Positions 48,781 through 60,247 of a stretch of DNA of 64,000 bases are shown here, piece after piece (position 1 is the first letter of the stretch; every line of letters starts with the position of its first letter). The position numbers were made by a program, and so were the translations under genes. The notes under the pieces are model-generated. The model saw nothing but the letters and a program-made list of their open reading frames with translations, had not been told where the DNA came from and ran no database searches. Source of the DNA: Pseudoips prasinana (Eukaryota; Arthropoda; Insecta; Lepidoptera; Nolidae); assembly GCA_951640165.1 (NCBI GenBank), contig OX621266.1, positions 8,184,001-8,248,000 on the forward strand, written 5' to 3'.

Positions 48781-51700
48781 CTAATCACCACCAGAAGGAG
48801 GGAGGCGACGATCGTACAACCGCCGTCTCCCACCCCTTCTTCGCCTGCGGAGCGGCGGCGCGAGAGGATCATCCTCCCGCGCGCGCTCCGCCGCCTCCTT
48901 TTGCGACATGACACTCTCGCAAAAGGAGGCAACCGCCGCCCAAGCCTCCTCACTCCCCAGCATGGAGTTCACCACACCGGGAAGTGAGAGGTCCAGCCCG
49001 ACCACATCTGTCAGGGCACGGCGCAACTCAGCCCAGGCTGGGCACACCTCGAGGGTATGCTGCGCCGTGTCCTCCGCGGCTCCGCAATGTTGGCACGCCG
49101 GGGTTTCCTCCCTCCGGATCCGGTGCAGGTGCGTTCCGAAACAACCATGTCCGGACAACACCTGCACTAGACGGAACGAGAGGAAACCGTGGGGGCGCTC
49201 GAGCCAGTCCCGCAGGGCTGGACCGAGCGCGTCCAACGTCCGGCGTCCAAAGGTGGCGGAGGCGAGGTCCTGTGTCCAGTGTAGGACGATTGCGTCCCTC
49301 GCCTCCCGCCGCACGGCATCCCGCTCTTGCGCGGCGGGGCGCTCACCCAGCGCCCTACGCCGCGCCGTCCACTCATACACTCTGGCGAGCACCCATGCCT
49401 CCAATTCCCAGGGAGGGGTGCCGGCCAGAGCGCACGCCGCCGCAAAACCCACTGAGCGGTAGGCCCTCGCCACCCGCTGTGCAATGGCCCGTTGGGGCCT
49501 GCGGATGGCGGTTGCATTCTCCCTCCTGTGGAGGGAGTCCGCCCAGATGGGTGCCCCGTACAGGGCCATGCTCTTCAGGATGCCGGCATAGAGGCGCCGG
49601 CATCGCTCGTTGGGCCCTCCCAGGTTTGGGAGGAGCCATGAGAGGGCGTCCGCGGCTTTCAGCAGGCGCGTCGACAGCCCGCTGAAGTGCGGGCCGAAGC
49701 GCCACCTGCTGTCTAGCACGAGGCCCAGATACTTCATCTGGGCCCCGACCCCTATCTGGACGCCCTCCACCACGATGTGGGCGTCAGGAGGGCAGCGCTG
49801 CCGAGGCCCGTGAAAGAACACGGCCTCGGTCTTGTTCAGCGCTACCCTCAAACCAAGCTGGCGGATCCTACCTGCCACTAAGGATCCGCCAGCTGAGGCC
49901 AAACAGGCTGCCGCCCCAAAGTCCCTCCCCCGGGCAACGAGGAGAGTGTCGTCCGCGTAGCAGATGACACTCGTGCCCTGGAGGAGGGTGCCCCGAAGGA
50001 CCCAATTGAATCCGATGTTCCACAAGAGGGGCCCTAGCACCGAACCCTGTGGAACACCGGACTCCGCGCCGTAGCGCCTGATCCTGGCCGTTCTGTCCGC
50101 CAAGAGGACCTCCCGGTCCTCCAGGTAGTTGGCCAGGATCGCCCGCAGATATTGGGGCACCCCGTGGTACCGGAGTGCCTCCAATATGGTCGAGTGGGGC
50201 ACGGAGTTGAACGCGTTGGCGATGTCGAACGACACCGCCAACACTCCGTCCCCAGCCTCGACCGCCTCCTGAACGTGGCCCCTGAGTAGGGCCACCGCGT
50301 CGACCGTCGAACGCCCTTGTCGAAACCCGAACTGGGCGTCCGACAGGTCCGGCCCTACCTCCCGCAAGTGGCTGTTAAGCCGGGTGGCGAGGATCCCCTC
50401 GAACAGTTTACCGACCTCATCGAGCAGAACGATGGGCCGGTATGCCGAGGGGGAGTCCACCGGGCGTCCCTCCTTCCGGAGCAGGCAAAGCTGCCCCTCC
50501 TTCCATAGTTTCGGGAACCTCCCAGCCGTCAGGCACGCGCTGAAGAGCGTCACGCGCCAAATTCCTCCGCCGATATCGGAGGGACCTCCTCCGCCGGCGA
50601 AGCCGCCACCCCCCCCAGTGGGGGGTTCATCGTTGGTGGGGTGAATTCGGTCCTGCGCGGAAACAGTGACCGAACCACCCCATCCAGCAACGCCGGCTCT
50701 AGGGTCTCCGTTAGTGGGGGGCCATAAGGGCGCAGCTGGCTCCGCGCCAGCTTGTATGGCCTCCCAAACGGATCCCTATCGAGTCCCTCCAGCATCTCGG
50801 CCCTTGCCGAGTCTTCGGCGGCGCACATTGCCGACTTGAGGACCGTCTTTGCCTCTACGTAAGAGGCGTAGAGGCGGTCCTCCTCGGCCTGACATCGGCT
50901 GGTGCGCCGCCGACTCCGCGTGTAGGCCCTCCTGGCCTCCACGCACGCGGCCCGGAGCGCCGCCAGCTCCCCCGTCCACCAATAAACGGCGCGACGGGGA
51001 GGCGGACGGCGAGACCGAGGCATGCTGGAATTGCACACCTCGGTCAGGGACCTCCGCAGCTGGACCGCTGCGGCGTCCACGTCCGTCACCTCCACAGGGG
51101 GCGAGAGCCAGTCCTCGAGGAACGCTGCCTCCAGGGCTGCCTCCCGGTCCAGGCGGGTGAGAGCCCACCGCGGGAAGGGAGATTGGCCCGAGCGGGCCAT
51201 CCCCCGCGGGCTCTGGGTGGAGATGTCGAACCGCACATATTGGTGGTCCGACAGGGTCTCCACCATCTCCACCCGCCAGTTCACGACGCGTGTGGCTAGC
51301 ACAGGGGTGGCGAACGACACGTCCACCACTGACCCTCCCTGTTGCCGCACACACGTGTGAACATCCCCCCTGTTGAGGAGGGACACGCCGCACGAAGCCG
51401 ACCAAAATTCGACGGCGCGCCCCCAGACGTTGCAGGACGCCGCTGCGTTGCCCCAGGCCACCGCCTTGGCGTTCAGGTCGCCCAACACGACGACCTGACG
51501 TGGCGCCGCCCTCCCGACGACTGCCGTTAGGACTTCGAGAAAATCCTCGAAGTCCCTTAGAGGGCGGTTTGGGGAGAAATAGACCCCGACCAGGGCTATT
51601 TCTCCCCACGCGGCGGCCACGTTTCCCGGACCCCTCTCTAAAAGCGAGAGGGGAGGGGAGTCCGTGGCAGGCCGCGACACCAACGCCACCAAGCCGTCCC

Positions 51701-51851
51701 GATCACCCAGCCAGCGGCCAGGTATCGAGTACGGCTCGGCAACCACCGCCACGTCCACCAACCACTCGGCCACAGTCTGCATCAACAGATCCTGTGCCGC
51801 TCTGCAGTGGTTGGTGTTCGCCTGGAGGATGCGATGTTCGATTCTACCCAT
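48781..51851 (-). pseudogene. A10 ORF2: deletion at the start of the RT
   Basis: The N-terminal frame (50550-51851, 433 codons, coupled ATG at 51851) has the intact endonuclease and linker. The C-terminal frame (48781-50553, 590 codons) has the RT from FSACLTAGRFPKLW to YADD, the thumb and the finger (CQHCGAAEDTAQHTLEVC). About 215 bp are missing at 50547-50552, covering the KKTAPGPDGVPARVV segment, with a frame change and a few junction bases (CGTCA). RT and endonuclease cores are otherwise complete but not on one polypeptide. Confidence 0.88.
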
Positions 51852-52437
51852 TAATCGGTCATCGCACCCTCCTCCTCCACAGCCGCTGAGGTCCCAGCTA
51901 CTGGGACGGCGGTGGCGGCGACAGGCCGGGTCGGTGCCTGAACTTTGCCCTTCTTAAGGGGAGGACTGCAATTCCTCCCCTTCATTATATGGCCCGCAGG
52001 GCGGCCACTGGCGGCACAAACTGCGCAGTGCGGCGCGGCGGCCATGCAGGAGGCGGCTTTGTGTCCCTCCTTGCCGCAGCGGTAGCAGCTGTCCGTCCTG
52101 TCTATTGTGGACGGACAGAGAGCCCGGGTGTGTCCGATGCCGAAGCACTTATAACACCTTAAAGGCTGGTCTTCAAGGGCCCGGACTGCACCCGAGCTGA
52201 AACCGACGGCGAGCCGTCCCTTTTCAAGGACGGCTTTGGCAGCGGCGACTGGGCACTCCAGCCGAATAGTGCCCATGCCGCCGCGCCCGGGCCTGATGCC
52301 CCCGCCCTGCACCGCTGCGACTGCGCAGCCACCTATAGCTGCGATCGCCGCTACCACCTCCTCCTTGGTGACGGAGTCGTCCAGATCCGTCACCTCGATG
52401 GCCGCCGACTTCACCGGCCTGGCCACCTTCGCCGCGT
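51851..52437 (-). pseudogene. A10 ORF1 C-terminal fragment
   Basis: About 195 codons from AKVARPVKSAAIEV to the TAATG overlap. They contain the end of the conserved C-terminal region and all three zinc knuckles (CYKCFGIGHTRALC, CYRCGKEGHKAASC, CAVC...). The 5' truncation of the element removed the rest, including the start. No ATG start is available at the left end of the frame. Confidence 0.88.
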
Positions 52438-52451
52438 AACCTAACCTAACC
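52438..52451 (-). repeat. telomeric TTAGG spacer, 14 nt
   Basis: AACCTAACCTAACC between A10 and the A11 poly(A) tail (T's 52452-52470). Confidence 0.9.
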
Positions 52452-55400
52452 TTTTTTTTTTTTTTTTTTTGTTTGCGCTGGGAAAAAATGCGTTACGCAT
52501 ACCCGCCCATCGGGGGATGGACGGGTTATGTGGGACTCTCCGGCTACGCCGGCATACCCACTAAAATAACCCAGCGGCACTCCCGCATCGTCTGTGTGGA
52601 GGGGGACTGGGAAACCGGCTCAGCCTTTACGTCCAGTCCCCCACCGACGACCGCCCGCCTTTACAGCGGGGCCCGCACGCCCCTCCCTAAGTGGAGAGGC
52701 CCGGGAACGACCGTGAGTGCTCGGCCGTTCCCGCCCGACGAGGGTGGTGATCAGTGCAATGCGAGCGAAGGCGCCCCCGCGCCTGTCGCCCGCTAATCAC
52801 CACCAGAAGGAGGGAGGCGACGATCGTACAACCGCCGTCTCCCACCCCTTCTTCGCCTGCGGAGCGGCGGCGCGAGAGGATCATCCTCCCGCGCGCGCTC
52901 CGCCTACTCCTTTTGCGACATTACATCCTCGCAAAAGGAGGCAACCGCCGCCCAAGCCTTCTCACTCCCCAGCATGGAATTCACCACACTGGGAAGTGAG
53001 AGGTCCCGCCCGACCACATCAGTCAGGGCACGGCGCAGCTCAACCCAGGCTGGGCACACCTCGAGGGTGTGCTGCGCCGTGTCCTCCGCGGCTCCGCAAT
53101 GGTGGCACGCCGGGGTTTCCTCCCTCTGGATCCGATGCAGGTGCGCTCCGAAGCAACCATGCCCGGACAACACCTGCACCAGACGGAAAGAGAGGAAACC
53201 GTGGGGGCGCTCGAGCCAATCCCGCAGGACTGGGCCGAGCGCGTCCAGCGTCCGGCGTCCAAAGGTGGCGGAGGCGAGGTCTCGTGTCCAGTGGACAACG
53301 ATTGCGTCCCTCGCCTCCCGCCGCACGGCCTCCCGCTCTTGCGCGGCGGGGCGCTCACCCAGCGCCCTACGCCGCGCCGCCCATTCGTACACTCTGGCGA
53401 GCACCCATGCCTCCAATTCCCAGGGAGGGGTGCTGGCCAGAGCGCACGCCGCCGCAAAGCCCACTGAGCGGTAGGCCCTCGCCACCCGCTGTGCAATGGC
53501 CCGTTGGGGCCTGCGGATGGCGGTTGCATTCTCCCTCCTGTGGAGGGAGTCCGCCCAGATGGGTGCCCCGTAAAGGGCCATGCTCTTGAGGATGCCGGCA
53601 TAGAGGCGCCGGCATCGCTCCTTGGGCCCTCCGAGGTTTGGGAGGAGCCACGAGAGGGCGTCCGCGGCTTTCAGCAGGCGCGTCGACAGCCCGCTGAAGT
53701 GCGGGCCGAAGCGCCACCTGCTGTCCAGCACGAGGCCCAGATACTTCATCTGGGCCCCGACCCCAATCCGGACGCCCTCCACCACGATGTGGGCACCAGG
53801 AGGGCAGCGCTGCCGAGGCCCGTGAAAGAACACGGCCTCGGTCTTGTTCAGCGCTACCCTCAAACCAAGCTGGCGGATCCTGCCTGCCACTAAGGATCCG
53901 CCAGCTGAGGCCAGACAGGCCGCCTCCCTAAAATCCCTCCCCCGGGCAACGAGGAGAGTGTCATCCGCGTAGCAGATGACACTCGTGCCCTGGAGGAGGG
54001 TGCCCCGCAGGAGCCAATCGAATCCGATGTTCCACAAGAGGGGCCCTAGCACCGAACCTTGTGGAACACCGGACTCCGCGCCGTAGCGCCTGATCCTGGC
54101 CGTTCTGTCCGCCAGGAGGACCTCCCGGTCCTCCAGGTAGTTGACCAGGATCGCCCGCAGATATTGGGGCACTCCGTGGTACCGGAGTGCCTCCAATATG
54201 GTCGAGTGGGGCACGGAGTTGAACGCGTTGGCGATGTCGAACGACACCGCCAACACTCCGTCCCCAGCCCCGACCGCCTCCTGAACTTGGCCCCTGAGTA
54301 GGGCCACCGCGTCGACCGTCGAACGCCCCTGTCGAAACCCGAACTGGGCGTCCGACAGGTCTGGCCCTACCTCCCGCAACTGGCTATTAAGCCGGGTGGC
54401 GATGATCCCCTCGAACAATTTACCGACCTCATCGAGCAGAACGATGGGCCGGTATGCCGAGGGGGAGTCCACCGGGCGTCCCTCCTTCCGGAGCAGGCAA
54501 AGCTGCCCCTCCTTCCAGAGCTTCGGGAACCTCCCAGCCGTCAGGCACGCGCTGAAGAGGTCCCGAAACCTCTCCTCCATGAGGGACGCCGCGATGGCCA
54601 CCACCCGTGCGAGGACACCATCCGGTCCAGGGGCCGTCTTCTTCGCGCGGAGGGACAGAACCCCCGCGCGAAGTTCCTCCACCGACACTGGAGGGACCTC
54701 CTCCTCCGGCGAAGCCACCACCCCCCCCAGCGGGGGGTTCATCGTTGGAGGGGTGAATTCGGTCCTGCGCGGAAACAATGACCGAACCACCCCATCCAGC
54801 AACGCCGGCTCTAGGGTCTCCGTTAGTGGGGGGCCATAAGGGCGCAGCTGGCTCCGCGCCAGCTTATACGGCCTCCCAAACGGATCCCTATCGAGTCCCT
54901 CCAGCATCTCGGCCCTTGCCGAGTCTTCGGCGGCGCACATTGCCGACTTGAGGACCGTCTTTGCCTCTACGTAAGAGGCGTAGAGGCGGTCCTCTTCAGC
55001 CTGACATCGGCTGGTGCGCCGCCGACTCCGCGTGTAGGCCCTCCTGGCCTCCACGCACGCGGCCCGGAGCGCCGCCAGCTCCCCCGTCCACCAATAAACG
55101 GCGCGACGGGGAGGCGGACGGCGAGACCGAGGCATGCTCGAGTTGCACACCTCGGTCAGGGACCTCCGGAGCCGAGCCGCTGCGACGTCGACGTCCGTGC
55201 CTTCTACAGGGGGCGAGAGCCAGTCCTGGAGGAACGCTGCCTCCTGGGCTGCCTCCCGGTCCAGGCGGGTGAGAGCCCACCGCGGGAAGGGAGATCGGCC
55301 CGAGCGGGCCATCCCCCGCGGGCTCTGGGTGGAGATGTCGAACCCTACATATCGGTGGTCCGACAGGGTCTCCACCATCTCCACCCGCCAGTTCACGACG

Positions 55401-57560
55401 CGGGCGGCTAGCACGGGGGTGGCGAACGATACGTCCACCACTGACCCTCCCCGTTGCCGCACACACGTGTGAACATCCCCCCTGTTTAGGAGGGACACGC
55501 CGCACGAAGCCGACCAAAATTCGGCGGCGCGCCCCCGGACGTTGCAGGACGCCGCCGGGTTGCCCCAGGCCACCGACTTGGCGTTCAGGTCGCCCATTAC
55601 GACGACCTGACGTGGTGCCGCCCTCCCGACGACTGCCGTAAGGACTTCGAGAAAATTCTCGAAGTCCCTTAGAGGGCGGTTTGGGGAGAAATAGACCCCG
55701 ACCAGGGCTATTTCGCACCTCGCACCCCCCTCCTCCACGGCCGCTGAGGTCCCAGCCACTGGGACGGCGGTGGCAGCGACAGGCCGGGTCGGAGCCTGGG
55801 ATTTGCCCTTCTTAAGGGGAGGACTGCAATTCCTCCCCTTCATAATGTGTCCCGCAGGGCGGCCACTGGCGGCACATACCGCGCAGTGCGGTGCGGCGGC
55901 CTTGCAGGAGGCGGCTTTGTGCCCCTCCTTGCCGCAGCGGTAGCAGCTGTCCGTCCTGTCAATGCTGGACGGACAGAGGGCTCGGGTGTGACCGATGCCG
56001 AAGCACTTGTAGCACCTTAAAGGCTGGTCCTCAAGTGCCCGGACCGCACCCGAGCTGAACCCGACGGCGTGCCGTCCCTTCTCGAGGACGGCTTTGGCAG
56101 CGGCGACTGGGCACTCCAGGCGAATTGCGCCCATGCCGCCGCGCCCGGGCCTGATGCCCCCGCCCTGCACCGCTGCGACTGCGCAGCCCCCAATGGCTGC
56201 GATCGCTGCCACCACCTCCTCCTTGGTGACTGAATCATCAAGATCAGCCACCTCGATGGCCGCCGACTTCACCGGCCTCGCCACCTTCGCCGCGTCCGCG
56301 ATGACCTCCTGCAGCTTCGCTGCAAAGAGGTCTGCGTTCTTTGCGCCCTCGGCACCCGGGAACTCAAAAATTCGAGCCCCAGCTTGTGTCCGGCGGCACG
56401 AGACTTTACCGATCCCTAGTTTGGTGGGATCGGCGTTAGCACGCGCCCGCAACATCACGGACGCGTACGTCTCGCCCCGCTCCGCAGCCTCCGTGGTGAG
56501 CGTCATCACGACGGCTGCGGTCTTGGGAGGAACCAAGTTCCTCCTGACACCGGCTGGGGTCGAACCCTTCCCCTTTCCCTTGCCAGTCGTCTGTGACTGA
56601 TCGGCAGGGGTGGTGGCGGAGGCGGCTGGGGGGGTGGTATTCCCCCTCCCTTTACCCTTGCCAGTCGGCTTCGACTGGCTGGGAGTGGTGGTGGCGGGGA
56701 CGGCAGGGACGACCGCTGCCGTCTTTTTGCCCTTGCCCTTCCCCTTACCGACCACCCTCGTCCAGCCCTGCTGGTTGGTCGGGGTGGTGGAAGGGAGAAG
56801 GGCGTCCTCCCTCTGAGAGGAAGGCACCGGCTCCTCTCGCCTCCTGTCCGCCGCAAGCGGCGGTCGGACGACTTTCGCCGGCAAGAGCCGGTCCTCTATT
56901 CCCGCCAGGCAGGAACGAACAAACGCCCTCTCCTCCGCCATGACCTTGCGGAGGACATCCTCAAGGCCGGGGGAGGAGGCAAGGCCCTCCGCCGCAGGTC
57001 TGGGCTCGGCTTGGGACGGCCGGGCCGTGGCTTCAGCCAGCTTGAGGTGAAGCTGGCTGACCTCCAACTGCAGGCGATCCACTTTCGCCTGCAGTTGCCG
57101 CGACTCGTCGCTGGCCTTGCGCTCCACGAGCTCCGCGACGATGCCACGCATGCTCGCGGCCCGGCATTTCAGGGACTTTTGAAATGTCCCCTTTAGGTGG
57201 GAGGACTTGGCGGCGACCTCAACGATCGCCTCCTCGTCCTCCAAGGCCATCCTCTCCAATTCGGCCAGGGAGTGGTCCGAGTACAAGACCCGGGACGCAC
57301 CGTACCCGGCCTTGGCACGAGCGACGCGCGCCCGCTCCTCCTTGGCCGCAATTCGCTCCTCCAGCTCTTGCTGGAGCTGCTCCCGCCGAGTCAGGTCCAG
57401 CTGGCGCTGGGCGTCGACCAAACCCACGTCGTGGGTGTCTGCCGTGGTCTTCTGGGCCTTCTTTTTCGACTCCTTCGCCGAACCCGAGGCCGAGGACCCA
57501 TCTGACCCATTTTTAAGGTAGGTCTTCCTTTTTCTGGAGGCCGATCTCGATCGAGTATCC

Positions 57561-57564
<4 letters not shown>
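52452..57564 (-). mobile_element. A11: family A element with ORF1-ORF2 fusion, interrupted at its 5' side
   Basis: 19-nt poly(A), 3' UTR, and one continuous reading frame formed by deletion of the ORF1 end and ORF2 start (junction about 55715-55719). The element stops at 57564 inside ORF1, where the poly(A) tail of the AT-rich non-LTR element begins. It is the innermost telomeric element visible; its 5' remainder may lie beyond 64000. Confidence 0.88.
52904..57564 (-). CDS. A11 in-frame ORF1-ORF2 (Gag-Pol) fusion, partial
   Basis: More than 1500 codons are open. The ORF1 part starts within the Arg/Ser segment and includes coiled-coil-like helices, Lys-Gly tracts, the conserved C-terminal region and three zinc knuckles up to AAVEEGGA. 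It continues in frame at EIALVGVYFSPNRP in the endonuclease, about residue 84 of ORF2. The TAATG junction and the first ~83 endonuclease residues, including catalytic N12 and E39, are lost, while GDLNAK and SDHRYV remain. The RT is complete (FGFRQGRST, GVPQGSVLG, ICYADDTLL) and so is the finger. A nonsense codon (TAG) right after MSQKE ends it about 38 residues early. The endonuclease should be dead; RT might be active if the protein is made, but the true start is outside the window. Confidence 0.88.
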
Positions 57565-57602
<38 letters not shown>

Positions 57603-59930
57603 TTATAAGGAACAAGGTAAACTTAAGAACTAGAACTGTGTCCCACAAAACAGTGTATACTATTTGACTGTGGGATCAGGCTAAAATAATATTATACTTA
57701 CTAAAATTATTACATTATTATACAGTGTTAATGTATTTAGGTCTATGGAGTGCTTCTCAAGTATTAAATTTAATTTCGTTTAATGTATGGTTCCTAATAG
57801 ATATTTTTGCAACTTTATTTTTAATTTAGACTTATTCATTTCTTCTCTGATGTTTTTAGGTAAGCTATTGAGTAGGTACGGGATACGTTTTTTTAAAGTT
57901 CTATCTCCATAAACATTTGTAACTCTCGGAACAATGAATTTCCCTGAGGTCATTGACCTAGTATTATATTTGTTACTTACTTTCCTACGCATTGAATTAT
58001 GCTCCTGTTTGCCATGATTGTTTCTTATAAGAAGGTATTTATGTTTTAGTTTTACGGGTAAAATGTTACAAATTTTGAATAGCTGGTAGTAGTTTTCTTT
58101 ATATTTATTTTTTGTTTTTTTATCTACAAGTAGTTTTAAGAATCGGATTTGTATATTTTCCAGTTTGTCGATGTATGATTTAAATGTGAGCCCATAGCAA
58201 TCAAGTGCATAATCCGTAATAGGTTCTACTAGAGATTTATATAACAGTTTTAATGTACATCTAGGAACCCGATAGCTTAAGTGATAGAATTTACCGAGTA
58301 TCACCCTTAGTTTACTGCATATAAGAGCTACATGTTCTGACCAAGTGAAATGTTCATCAATTTTCATACCTAAGTAAGTTACACAATTTACTCTTTGTAT
58401 CGGTTTGCAACTACAATCAACGAGGTTATTGTGAATACATTTAAATGAATGAGCGAATAATGAGCAAGGAGTTTCTTTTAATTTTAGGTATGGAGAATGT
58501 ATGATTAAAAGTTTTGTTTTTTCGATGTTTAACACTATGCCGTTGTCATGAGACCACCTCACAACAGCATCCACGTCTTTTTGAACAAGCTGATAGGTCT
58601 CCGCTAAGTCAGTACCGGCGCGCAATGCGCAAAGGTCGTCCGCGAACATATGCGTCGAGCAATATTGCAACACTTGACATAGGCTGTTTACATGCATTAA
58701 GTAGCAAGTTGGGCCGCATCCTGATCCCTGCGGTACCCCCCATCGAACCGGTTTCTCATCACTCAGCTTGTCTCCAATCTTTACTCGGTAAGACCGTGAT
58801 GTGAGGTAGTCCCTAAACCATTTATTCAAAGGCTCCCGTACCCCACACTCCTCTATTGCATTCAATAATGTGCTCGTTTCTAAAGTTTCGAAGGCCTTTT
58901 TAAAATCAAAAAATACAGCAACAATAACTTTTTTATCATTTAAGTAAGTGTTAATCTCGTCAGTAAATTTAGACATTAATGTGTTTGTACTTTTTCCCTT
59001 TTGGAAACCATGCTGTGAATTATTTAATATGTTATTTGTGCTTAAGTAGTGTCCAAGTTGATTGACTATACATTTTTCTATGATTTTGTCCATGCTAGAT
59101 AATATGGCTATTGGCCTATAGTTCGAATATGCTTTACGATCGCCTTTTTTATAAATAGGACGTATAATTGCTTCTTTGAGCTCATCTGGAAAAGCATGCT
59201 GTTCAACAGATAAGTTAATTAATTTGGAGACCACGGGGCTTATCCTGTCGCTGATTAGTTTAATATCCGACATTCGTATTAGATCGCTTCCAGGTGATTT
59301 TCTACAATTCATATTTTTAATGACATTGCTTACGTAATTAGTGTTTACCGGTTGCCATCTCATACACCTATCTATATTTTGGACATAATCCTGCCTGCTC
59401 ATCCATTTACTCTTACACACATGTTTAACTTGTTGAATTTCCTCGTTAAAAATAGAAGCGAACCGATTAGCTATGTGTTGAGTACCTCCCTGTGTACTCA
59501 TATTAGATAATATCACTTTGTCTAAAGATTGTTTATTTTTCCCTAATAATGTATTTATCTTATCCCATATCTTCTTTATATTTTTATTACAATTAATAAT
59601 GCTCTGCCTATCATATTCATTTCTACATTTAGATATAATTTTATAACATTTATTCCTGTATTTAGTATATTCTAACCTTTTGCCCATATTCTTGGGTTCG
59701 TTGCACCACACCATAAATAGTCTATCTCTCTCCTTTATCATATATTTTAACTTGTTCGTTATCCAATTTTTATTATTTCTTAAACTGCACCGAACAATTA
59801 CAGTCTTATAGGAATCATTGTAAATGTTAGTAAATATTTGTCTGAGTGCTTTGTATAATTCTAATGGACATTCAATATTCATTAGAGTATTAAAATTGGT
59901 GCATAATAGTTTCTCTCTAACTAAACGGTT
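57565..59930 (-). mobile_element. AT-rich non-LTR retrotransposon inserted in A11 ORF1
   Basis: A 36-nt poly(A) tail (T's 57565-57600) is preceded in sense by an AATAAA-like signal (TATAAATAAAA) and a 3' UTR to 57779, then one long RT frame. Base composition changes abruptly from GC-rich to AT-rich at 57601. It is unrelated to the telomeric families. Its frame is still open at 59930, where a BEL/Pao LTR begins, so the element's 5' part probably lies beyond the window. Confidence 0.85.
57780..59930 (-). CDS. reverse transcriptase of a jockey/CR1-type non-LTR element, 5' part missing
   Basis: The visible frame encodes at least 700 residues from the internal Met at 59882 and is open a further 16 codons to the LTR boundary. 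RT motifs in order: SPGSDLIRMSDIKLI, IIRPIYKKGDRKAYSNYRPI, SQHGFQKGKSTNTL, VAVFFDFKKAFETL, GVPQGSGCGPTCYL and MFADDLCAL (catalytic FADD). A thumb-like region with VTYLGMKID follows. No endonuclease is present, as expected if the 5' half is displaced by the LTR element. The element group (jockey, CR1 or a relative) cannot be fixed from memory. No stop or frameshift was seen. Confidence 0.85.
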   Translation of the reverse strand, partial: NRLVREKLLCTNFNTLMNIECPLELYKALRQIFTNIYNDSYKTVIVRCSLRNNKNWITNKLKYMIKERDRLFMVWCNEPKNMGKRLEYTKYRNKCYKIISKCRNEYDRQSIINCNKNIKKIWDKINTLLGKNKQSLDKVILSNMSTQGGTQHIANRFASIFNEEIQQVKHVCKSKWMSRQDYVQNIDRCMRWQPVNTNYVSNVIKNMNCRKSPGSDLIRMSDIKLISDRISPVVSKLINLSVEQHAFPDELKEAIIRPIYKKGDRKAYSNYRPIAILSSMDKIIEKCIVNQLGHYLSTNNILNNSQHGFQKGKSTNTLMSKFTDEINTYLNDKKVIVAVFFDFKKAFETLETSTLLNAIEECGVREPLNKWFRDYLTSRSYRVKIGDKLSDEKPVRWGVPQGSGCGPTCYLMHVNSLCQVLQYCSTHMFADDLCALRAGTDLAETYQLVQKDVDAVVRWSHDNGIVLNIEKTKLLIIHSPYLKLKETPCSLFAHSFKCIHNNLVDCSCKPIQRVNCVTYLGMKIDEHFTWSEHVALICSKLRVILGKFYHLSYRVPRCTLKLLYKSLVEPITDYALDCYGLTFKSYIDKLENIQIRFLKLLVDKKTKNKYKENYYQLFKICNILPVKLKHKYLLIRNNHGKQEHNSMRRKVSNKYNTRSMTSGKFIVPRVTNVYGDRTLKKRIPYLLNSLPKNIREEMNKSKLKIKLQKYLLGTIH

Positions 59931-60247
59931 TGTACCAGATTAGAGTTTCGGTACTTTATTTGCTAAACTGGACTTGATGATTTTGGAGAGTAGAAATGAA
60001 ACGAGCTTTTATGTTGAGACCAAGTTGGTATCGACTGGTATATATTTAAAAAGTACAGCGTTCGAGGATAGGGGGTAGGGAACAATATTCGACCAATACG
60101 AGGCGTTTATTATCGCGAATATCTAATCTCTAAACCAATAGCAAGCGCCCACCATCACGCTATATTACAACAATTTAATTGGTGGTATGAAACTGTTCAG
60201 GTCCCCACGGTTGCTTAGCACGGCATCTTTAGCATGATGCGTGAACA
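59931..60247 (-). repeat. putative 3' LTR of the BEL/Pao element
   Basis: In sense it begins TGTTCACGC and ends GGTACA, giving TGT...ACA ends. It contains a TATA-like TTTTAAATATATACC (near 60045) and AATAAA (near 59950). About 317 bp. Boundaries are inferred from the TG...CA ends, the preceding G run and the interrupted RT frame on the far side; the 5' LTR is needed to confirm. Confidence 0.65.

Larger units (their letters stand above)
48426..52437 (-). mobile_element. A10: 5'-truncated family A element
   Basis: Poly(A) with one interruption, 3' UTR, ORF2 with an internal deletion, and the C-terminal part of ORF1. It is cut at about 52437 directly next to telomeric repeats. Its 3' UTR hairpin carries a compensated base-pair change (48696/48715). 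Confidence 0.88.
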
